Origin: Diphasiastrum complanatum
Lineage: Eukaryota > Streptophyta > Lycopodiopsida > Lycopodiales > Lycopodiaceae
Assembly: GCA_029204225.1 (NCBI GenBank)
Contig: CM055098.1
Location: 10,617,246 to 10,681,245, forward strand
Length of the DNA: 64,000 nucleotides
Reading direction: 5' to 3'
Numbering within the stretch: position 1 is the stretch's first letter; the number at the start of each line of letters is the position of its first letter. Position numbers and translations under genes: made by a program. The notes under the pieces were generated by a model. That model was not told where the DNA came from, did no database searches, and saw nothing but the letters and a program-made list of their open reading frames with translations. Shown here in pieces: positions 56,400 through 64,000 of this stretch.

Positions 56400-58240
56400 T
56401 AAAGAATGTGCTTCAACCAACTCTTTCCAAATCCATTTATGCCGCTAGTTTTATGGAGTTGCGCAATATGATGGATCATGCACTTGCTCTGAAGCACTTA
56501 TCTACAGACCATATCAATGAATGGTGGAAAGTCACCGCTCAACGGAAACCTTATTATTACAACCAACGACTGTCTGAATACGTTAGTCCTACCTTTGATG
56601 GAGGCATCCACTCCATTAATGTAGACAATTGGCTAGAGGATTTGGATTATAACTTCTACAATAGTGGAGGTATTGGTGATAATGATATAGTTTTCTTTGC
56701 TTCATGGAACATCGTTCATGACTTCCTTCTTGAGAACTGGTTAACTTTCAAAAGAGTTTGTAGACAGATCTTCTATCAATCTGACTTCATCCAATGGTGT
56801 TCTTTGGACCAAACAACTACAGTTGCTAAGTACAATAGAGAATTCCAACAAATGGTCCCAGTATTTGATTATGGAGAAGTATAGCTTGTACAATGTTATA
56901 TATATGGCTTACAACCTCAATATTGGAGCATTGTAGAAAACTATCTACAAATTACTTCTCTCCAGCCTAAGTTCCGATTAAGGGAACTATGGAATATGTT
57001 TTAAAGTACGAGCAACAAGAACAAAGGCTTAAGTTGGAAGCTGAAAGGAAAGAAGAACAATCTAGATGGTTTGAGGAAATGAAGATGCGGACTCAAAAAG
57101 TGAGTGTATACACTAAAGCATCAATGGATCGACAACCAAAATAGGTACATGAAAGTGAAGAAATTTTTGATGATGAAAATGAGCAACGTGATAATGACGA
57201 AGCAGAAAAAACATCAGTGGATCGACAAACAAAACAGGTACAGAAAAGTAAAGAAACTAAAAATGAAAATGAGCAAAGTGACAATGACGAAGCGGATGAG
57301 CAAAGCGATGACAATGAGTCTTGTCCAATTCACGATTTGGATCAAGTTGCAACATTAGATAGTGAAAATCATTATTCAAACAAAAGTCAAAATTCAAATC
57401 AGGATGTGAAGATAATTAAAAATCCTTTAGAGTTTCATTTCAACCATCAAAGTCCAGAACTTGACCTACATCAATGTCTTAATCTGGTCAATGAACAAGC
57501 AACTATGGATCGTCAGATTGAGAATATTGCTATGCTGAAAGAAAGTCGATCAAGGCATTCATCAAACTTTTAGATTGAGGACTATATGACATCAACATTC
57601 CATGGCTTGGAATTGAGTGGTTATTATCATGATCCGATCTACGAACCATGCCAAATTGATATGGGAGCTTTTGATAATATTTTTATATCTGACAACAATC
57701 TAATGGAGCATGAGGTATTCAACAAGGATATTGTCTGCAATGAAGAGATTTTATTATTCCATATAAATCCAACTTGTATCAATACCTTGAATTATTGTTC
57801 AATGCCTCATAGATCCATTTTACAAGATCTTCAAGGGACTTCAGTTGGAGAACCTGTATCCTATGGATTCTCTAGAACTCAGAAGCCAAATTGTAATTGA
57901 AATGCATATTCAGAATGTATGGATGTGAATAATGATTGGGAACATTCTCTTGGTCAGCCAACACTCTATAGGAAACTGATTCTAAATTATGCCATCAATC
58001 TATATCAGTTTCTTTGGAGAGGTTTACATTGCTCAATGGACTCTAATGTGATCAATCTTCAATTGAGTAATGTCAACAATGATTGTTCATCAATGGTTAT
58101 TTGGAACAATCGAAACACCAAATCTCTGGTTCAACTTTGGGATGTATTTTCACTACTTGGAATTGATGCTTTAACGATTTATATGGGCAACTGCAAATTT
58201 TATATTTTGAGCGTACTATCTTTCAAGAACTTCTCAACTG
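56400..58240 (+). pseudogene. gypsy-type gag-like polyprotein without zinc knuckle
   Basis: A largely continuous plus-strand reading runs with stops near 56,881, 57,142, 57,571 and 57,898. The core at 56,600-56,950 follows the Retrotrans_gag pattern: VDNWLEDLDYNFYNSGGIGD, IVFFASWNIVHDFLLENWLT, FKRVCRQIFYQSDF, TVAKYNREFQQMVPVFD and a QCYIYGLQPQYWS block. A Lys/Glu/Asp-rich coiled-coil-like part follows, with a 93-bp (31-codon) tandem duplication (57,121 and 57,214). Then comes a 200-codon region of unknown type (DYMTSTFHGLELSGYYHDPI, WDVFSLLGIDALTIYMGNCK). I see no CX2CX4HX4C box and no protease. It ends against minus-strand copia-G at about 58,240. A caulimovirus-like or other gag-like origin is possible. 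Confidence 0.5.
57121..57306. repeat. 93-bp tandem duplication in the gag-like frame
   Basis: Two copies beginning TCARTGGATCGACAA (57,121 and 57,214). The spacing of 93 bases preserves the reading frame and doubles an acidic/basic 31-residue block (ENEQ.DNDEAE). Confidence 0.85.
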
Positions 58241-58244
58241 AGAG

Positions 58245-59995
58245 GATCATCGTTGGCCATCATTCTGCTCTCATCAAATTTGACATCTCTGACTGTCTTC
58301 ACAGTGTTTGTCTCTGGCATATAGACTCTATAGTATGACGAATTGTAGTCAATTAGATCCCTGATCAAGTGATACTTGATCGTGATGTGTTTCATTCTAG
58401 AATGGAACACAAGATCTTTCGTAGATGTATTGCAGAGGTGTTATCCATCTACAAGACCAGAGGCTTGTTTCTCATTTTGTCCAATTCATCTAGGAGTTGC
58501 CTTAGCCAGATTATCTCAATGGCCATCTTTGTTGATGCAACATATTCTGCTTTGTAGGATGACTGGGCCACAATAGTCTGCTTCTTGCTGACCCAAAGAA
58601 TTGTTGCTCCTGATGCGATGGTGCATCCTCTTGAGACGGTTTTACAATCGTCCTTGAGGGATGCCTAGCTAGCATCACTGTAGGAAAGCATCTTGAGACC
58701 TGCATCACGACAATAACACAAGCCATAATCTCTTGTTGATTGAAGATATTGCAAAATTCATTTTGCAATCTTCCAATGTGTCAAGCCTGGATTTGTGCAA
58801 AATTGGCTCATCTTGAACACTGCATAAGCGATGTCAGGGCGTGTGTTGTTAGCAAGGTACATCAGTAAACCTATCAACTTCTTGTAAGGTGTGAGATGCA
58901 TTTGTTCCCTCTCTTCCTTAGTCTTTGAACAGTCATCGTTTGTCAGCACCATCCCTACAAGCATTGGAGTATTCGCTCCTTTGCAATTCAGCATTCCAAA
59001 ATCCTTTAGGTGTATCAGGACTGGTGAAGCTATAACTTACCTCCCTCATAGTCCCTTTCAATTTACAAGCCTAGGTAACACCTGGCTTCTCCCAGATCCA
59101 CGATCTTGAAATGTTTCGAGATGTCTTTCTTCACTTCAGCAATCAGCTGCTCACTCTTGCAAAGTATGAGAGTGTCGTCCACATATATAGCCACAATGAT
59201 GATCCTCCAATCTGTGACTCTGACATACACATTGGAATTAGCCAATAGAGGCTTGAATCCTAACAATTTCAGGGCTTGATCCTTCTTCTTGTACCATTGT
59301 CGGGCTGACTTTTTCAGACCGTAGATACTTTTATGCATTCTGCATGCATAGTCAGGAAGTGAATTCGAGACATATCCTGGGGGCTGATCCATATAGACAT
59401 CTTCATCTAATTCACCATGCAAGAAGTCTGTCTTCTCATCCACAATGTGGATCCTGAGATCATAAGCAGCTGCATATGCAAATAACAATCATAGGGACGA
59501 ATGTTTGACGACAAGAGAGAAGGTTTCAGAGTAGTCAATACCATATCTCTGAGATAATCCCTTTGCTACCAGTCTTGCCTTGTACTTTGAGACATTTCCA
59601 TATGGTCCGTACTTGAGCTTGAAAATCCATTTGCATTTGACAGTCTTGCGCTTATGTGGTAATGGTTGCAACGTCCATATCTGATTCTTCCTCATGGACT
59701 CCATCTCTTCATTCATGGCTTGGATCCATCTGTCCTTCTCTGGAGATTCAATCGCTTCCTCGAAAGTCTGTGGTTCACCACTGAATCTACAAAACTCTTT
59801 TGATGTGGAAGCTGAGCTGCCTGGCACGTATCTTGTTGGCGCTCTTTGTGGTCTTGTCGACCTTCTAGGAGATCCTCCTGGGACAGCAATGTCTTTATCT
59901 TTGTCTGCTCTACTAGGTCTGAAACCGTTTTGGTTTACGAGAATTGTAGTAGTAGGCTGTCTCTCGAATCTTTCTTCTTCAAATTCGTCACTCAA
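58245..59995 (-). pseudogene. copia-G: minus-strand copia pol fragment, rearranged
   Basis: On the minus strand: a pol linker with SRRSTRPQRAPTRYVPG-type basic residues and FEEAIESPEKDRWIQAMNEE (59,995-59,700), then CKWIFKLKYGPYGNVSKYKA and a stop/frame change near 59,489. RT follows (DEKTDFLHGELDEDVYMDQP, SIYGLKKSARQWYKK, AIYVDDTLIL, 59,488-59,063), then SNDDCSK..., LTPYKKLIGLLMYLANNTRP (58,900) and worn RNase H, ending HSRMKHITIKYHLIRD (58,385). This is fused in frame to YYRVYMPETNTVKTVRDVKF (58,335-58,260), which belongs upstream in copia pol. No LTR is visible. Confidence 0.7.
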
Positions 59996-60023
59996 ATGGA
60001 AAACAACTCGAAAATCTTCGTTT

Positions 60024-61189
60024 TATGTGAAATCTGCTTTTCTAAATGGTGAGTTAGAAGAAAAAGTATTCATGGATCAACCTGAAAGCTTTGTAGCGGA
60101 AGGACAGGAGAATAAAGTATGTCGCTTGAAGAAGGCACTTTATGGTCTTAAACAGGCACCACGTGCATGGTATAACAGGATTGATGCCTACTTTTGTTCT
60201 AAAGGGATGGTGAGAACACATTTTGATCCAAATCTTTACGTCTTATGCTTTGATGGTATGGTTGCTTTGATTGCTCTTTACATTGATGACTTGATTATCA
60301 CGGAAAATAATCAAGAAATGATAGACATGATCAAAAAAGACCTCATGGAACAATTTGAGATGACAGATCTCAGCCCAATGCATTATTGCCTTGGAGTAGA
60401 GGTGTGGCAAAAAGGACACGAAGTGTAGTGAAGTATGTCAGAGAGTTGCTGCACAGGTTCAGTTTGCAGGATTCCAAGCCAGTGAACATTCCTATTGAAC
60501 TAGGTAAAAAGCTTTCTAAGCTTGATGAGTCACAACCATTTGATGCTACATTGTATAGACAGTTAGTAGGGAGCTTGATTTACCTTACCACGATTAGACC
60601 AGATATATGTTATGTTGTTGGTATTGTAAGTCATTTTATGACAGCACCTATGGAAACACATTGGAAGGCAGCTAAGCACATTTTGCATTATGTCAAAGGC
60701 ACTTCAGATTATGGCTTGATCTACATTATGTGGCTATGTGGATGTGGATTGGGGAGGTGACTATGACGATCGTAGATCCACCACAGGGTATGTATTTCAG
60801 CTTTGTGGTAGTTGCTTTTCCTGGTCTAGTAAGAAGCAAAGTACAATCGCTCTATCCACCACAAAAGCAGAGTATAAGTAGCATAGGAAGCCATATGGTT
60901 GAGACAGATCTTGGAAGAAGTTGGCATGAAACAGAAAAATCCCACAACTATACATAGCGACAGTCAGAGTGGCATTCAGCTAGCAAAAAATCCAGTGTTC
61001 CATGCGAGAACCAAATACATTGAGATTCAGTATCACTTTATACGTGAGAGGCTGTTGAGTCATGAAATTTATGTTCTTCATTTTAGTACGGAAGAACAAT
61101 TAGTTGATATTTTCACTAAGCCACTTGTTAACAAAAAGTTTGATAAGTTTAGATCAAAACTTTCTGTACTTAAAGTCTGTTTACTTTAA
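60024..61189 (+). pseudogene. copia-H: plus-strand RT/RNase H fragment
   Basis: It starts abruptly inside RT at VKSAFLNGELEEKVFMDQPE (60,024), then LKKALYGLKQAPRAWYNRID, ALYIDDLII (near 60,280) and MHYCLGVEVW. A frameshift/deletion near 60,410-60,430 joins to YVRELLHRFS. RNase H reads [37 protein letters not shown], a frame change, then SDSQSGIQLAKNPVFHARTK and VDIFTKPL, ending in a stop at 61,187. All sequence upstream of the first RT block is missing. It is head-to-head with copia-G about 30 bases to the left. Confidence 0.85.
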
Positions 61190-61234
61190 AGCTATGTATA
61201 TGACTGTATAAAAAGTAGACTCTACTTTAAGGGA

Positions 61235-61446
61235 GAGAATTAGAATTAAAGTAGAATCATTGTGGTACTGTATTGTGGGTCTATCAATCAATAAGGATCA
61301 GTTGGCCTCGCCACGAGGCGAGTCGACGGGACACGCATCCTGTCAACGGCAACATGGGTCATGCATGGGTTGCCTAAGTGAAGAACTATATGTATAGTGT
61401 AATTTCATGTGTTCCTGTTCGAAGCAGATTCTAAGTCTCATAACAC
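61235..61446 (+). repeat. possible copia-H LTR
   Basis: The purine-rich CTTTAAGGGAGAG is followed by AATTAGAATTAAAGTAGAATC. A candidate right end is TCTCATAACA near 61,446. There is no second copy to test the limits. Confidence 0.35.
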
Positions 61447-61539
61447 TAGATTTTCTTTTCTTAAGTCATTGATAATTATCACTATCACTTGGACTAACTT
61501 TCAAGTAAATTTGTAAGATAAGACTAGTCTCATAGTAGA

Positions 61540-62460
61540 CAAGCTCAATGGATCCAACTACCATCTACGAAAATTTAAGATGAAAATGTTTCTATTGGCC
61601 AAAGAGTTGTATGATGTTGTCACATGTGTTGAAGTCATACCTTAAGTAAACACAACAACAATCTCTAGATGGAAGCTAAAGGATGACAAAGCCTTCATGT
61701 TGATCATTCTCAACATTTCAGATACACATCGGCCACATATTTGAAGCTCAAACATTGAAAGAAGTCTGAAACATCCTCTTAGTACACTTTACAATGTAAG
61801 AGACATAAATTTCAAGTTACATCTCAGAAAAAGATTTTTTTCTATCAAGGTGTCAAATGGTGATCACTACATAATCACATAGACCCATTCAAGAAACTCT
61901 TGCAATAGATGGCAGGTGTCGGATGATCAAGATGTAGTGATGACTCTACTATCAAGCCCGCCATCTACATACAAAAATTGGGTGATGATCATAATGACAC
62001 AATCAGATCTAACTCTCTATAGAGTTATCGCTATGTTGCTATAGGAAAAGAATAAAAAAAATGGAGCTTCCAATACTTCGAACAAAGACTCACATGTCCT
62101 TTATGTAAACAGAAGCTCTAATAAGCAAAAGAAGAAAAGCTTGAAACAACCCAAGTCAAATCAAAAGCTGACCCAATGTCAAGAGCAGTCTTCGAATCCA
62201 CAGAAAAAAGAAGAAAATGTTATGCAAGTACTACAAGTTCATGAACTTTAGGATTGTAGGATAGTAACAGTCAAGAACAACAACAAGAAGCAATCGAATC
62301 AACAAGTGAATGCAGTTGCAGAAACATCTCATGCTCCCAATCAAAAAGTGGATGAAAATACATTCATGAGCAACCATAAAAAAGCATCAGATGACAACTC
62401 CTAGTTTTTTGATTTCGGAGCCACTCAATACATGGATACCATTTCAGTTTAAAGGACAAT
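61540..62460 (+). pseudogene. copia gag fragment and protease start
   Basis: Plus-strand reading with several stops: VDKLNGSNYHLRKFKMKMFL, then LLAKELYDVVTCVEV, a Lys/Gln/Asn-rich region, and FFDFGATQYMDT near 62,408-62,445, where a copia protease would read FDSGATxHM (the active-site Ser is Phe). The N-terminal motif resembles the copia-C gag rather than copia-A, -B or -E. A zinc knuckle is not recognisable. It follows the possible copia-H LTR but need not belong to it. Confidence 0.6.
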
Positions 62461-62751
62461 TATGATTGTACTTAACAATCATAGAGAGTTATTGGTTGCT
62501 TAATCAATGGATCTATCAAGTTCTACACATTAGATCTTATCTAGATTCAGTACTACACATAGATTTAAGCAAGAGCAATGGATCAAAACTTCATAAATTA
62601 GTGAAAGCGGCCTCACACATGTGGAACATGGTCCACAGTACGGCCTACACTTGAAATATCAAGTACTTTGTTTCTTGATAGCAATCATTCATAGAAATCA
62701 CAATTCTAATGACTAGAAATCTCACAAGAGTGTAGAATGCAAAAGTTTCAT
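62461..62751. other. no identifiable feature
   Basis: Short spacer between the gag fragment and the copia-F LTR. Confidence 0.4.
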
Positions 62752-63295
62752 CAATCTCATTAGCAAAACGATGATCCTTTTATTGATCAAGTACATCCAC
62801 GAGTATGATATAGTCCAATAGGTCTTCACACGTGTGAAGAGTGCCACATCACTCAGATCTATCCATTTGATCCATCCTTGATCCTTATCCAAAGTTGACC
62901 TTCTAGAATATGGCTAAAATCCAAAGAGCTAGTCTCCTAGAATATAGGAATATTCCCTACAAAATAGGATCTAAGAAAAATGGTCAACTATTATCTTCTA
63001 GAACTCTATACACACGTGTGAACGTCCACTTGCCATGTGGGAGCATTTACTCATGCACATGCAAGGAAAAGCTAATTTCTAGGTGACTGGTCAACTTGAC
63101 TAAAAACTAGTCATATCATGTTCACACTAACTTGATTGATACAAAATCAAAATAGATACATACAAGTATGAAAAATACTTTTTTTCACACGTGGGAACAG
63201 GCTCCACATGTGTGAAATCAGATCATGAACATGTTCTAATGATTGATCTTTATTTACAATAAACAATGACAAGTGAGGAGTGACAATTTTCAACA
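62752..63295 (-). repeat. copia-F 3' LTR
   Basis: Ends in plus orientation with TGACAATTTTCAACA, followed by CTCCTCCTCACTTC, the complement of a purine tract; on the minus strand the LTR therefore begins TGTTGAAAATTGTCA. Near-identical to 54,605-55,155. The distal end is uncertain. Confidence 0.75.
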
Positions 63296-63299
63296 CTCC

Positions 63300-64000
63300 T
63301 CCTCACTTCTAACTTGGCAAATCAAATGTACATCTATCTACAATTCCAAGAGCATATCTTAACTTGAAAAATGGATCTTTGGACAATGGCTTGGTTAAGA
63401 TATCAGCTATGCATTCGGATGATGGTACATGATGTAGTTGCACCTCCTTGGATTGTACCTTCTCCCTCACAAAGTGATGAGCTATCTCAATATGCTTTGT
63501 TCTAGCATGGAAGATAGGATTGTCACAAAATATGTAAGGGGTCTCCTCGGCCTCTAGCACATGTAGCTCCATCAAGAGTCTTCTTAGCCATAGGAGCTCT
63601 TTGGTTGTTGAAGTCAATGCCTTGTACTTGGCTTCACAAGAAGATAGTGAGATAGTATCTTGCTTTTTGGAAAGTCAAGACATTACTCCTCCACAAAGGA
63701 ATGTTGCAAATGCACTAATGGACTTCCTATCCATCTTGTCACCTACAAAATCTGAATCCGAGTAGGCTCTCAAGTGCAAGTTAGATCCTTCATAAAGTAT
63801 GCCAAAAAGTCTAGTACTAGAAACATATCTAAGTACTCTCTTGGCACTTTTCCAATGATGCACTAAAGGAGCTTGCATACTTTGACTGAACTTGCTTACA
63901 CAAAAACTTAAGTCAGGTCTAGTGATGGTTAAATAGATTAGAGAGCCTATAAGCTTCCTAAAGAGAGTGATGTCCTCAAAGGATGCTTCATCACCTTCAT
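63300..64000 (-). pseudogene. copia-F RT end and RNase H (continues beyond the window)
   Basis: Minus-strand reading from the right edge: EGDEASFEDITLFRKLIGSL, TITRPDLSF, QAPLVHHWKSAKRVLRYVSS, SDSDFVGDKMDRKSISAFAT. A TGA at 63,673 replaces the Trp of SWLSKKQ. Then SLSSCEAKYKALTSTTKELL, YIFCDNPIFHARTKHIEIAH and ADILTKPLSK, with the stop at 63,309. About ten residues normally between CDN and the NPIFHAR block are missing. The 5' part of the element lies outside the window. Confidence 0.85.

Noticed and set aside
1-64000. A new multi-gene system or gene cluster
   Set aside because: Apart from one C2-family gene, the coding sequence is retrotransposon debris. I see no co-oriented, conserved gene set.

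Overview
This is a window of nuclear DNA from a flowering plant. Three things point to that: an intron-bearing gene with the architecture of the plant EEIG1/EHBP1-type N-terminal-C2 family, several Ty1/copia retrotransposons whose primer-binding sites match initiator tRNA-Met, and abundant GA, CT and CA microsatellites. I cannot name the species from the sequence. No bacterial, phage, organellar or CRISPR features are present, and I saw no convincing tRNA or rRNA gene.

Layout. 1-13,200 is old intergenic DNA: unidentified exon-like scraps, a decayed LINE endonuclease-like stretch, a clean 1.15-kb non-autonomous DNA transposon (3,719-4,868, with terminal inverted repeats and a target-site duplication), a second degraded relative at about 12,740-13,180, fragments of Ty3/gypsy reverse transcriptase (8,470-9,215) and a decayed LINE reverse transcriptase (9,450-11,150). 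14,333-17,896 (minus strand) holds the only gene in the window that looks intact: four coding exons that join in frame to about 760 residues. 18,000-22,100 shows no gene. 22,100-24,870 (minus) carries a broken gypsy-type gag with two zinc knuckles.

From 25,500 to the right edge the window is almost entirely retrotransposon. Copia-A (25,521 to about 30,270) and copia-B (about 32,818-38,760, interrupted) are plus-strand and broken by stops and frameshifts. Between them is a decayed acidic reading frame that I do not recognise. A minus-strand remnant of a probable cellular gene lies at 39,030-40,300. From 40,881 to about 54,211 there is a three-level nest: minus-strand copia-C contains the small non-coding LTR element D (43,892-52,527, target duplication AACCC), and D's right LTR contains plus-strand copia-E (45,227-51,980, target duplication CCACA). 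The last 10 kb holds a lone LTR, a gypsy-like gag, head-to-head copia fragments G and H, a further copia gag, and the 3' end of copia-F, which leaves the window on the right.

How the parts work together: only the C2-family gene is likely to make a functional cellular protein. Every retrotransposon polyprotein I read carries at least one stop, frameshift or lost key residue, so none looks autonomous. The scientific interest is in the transposon stratigraphy (order of insertion, target duplications, unusual TA...CA LTR ends, a non-coding tandem-repeat LTR element) and in the microsatellites that sit against the splice sites of the one good gene. I did not find evidence for a new biological system.
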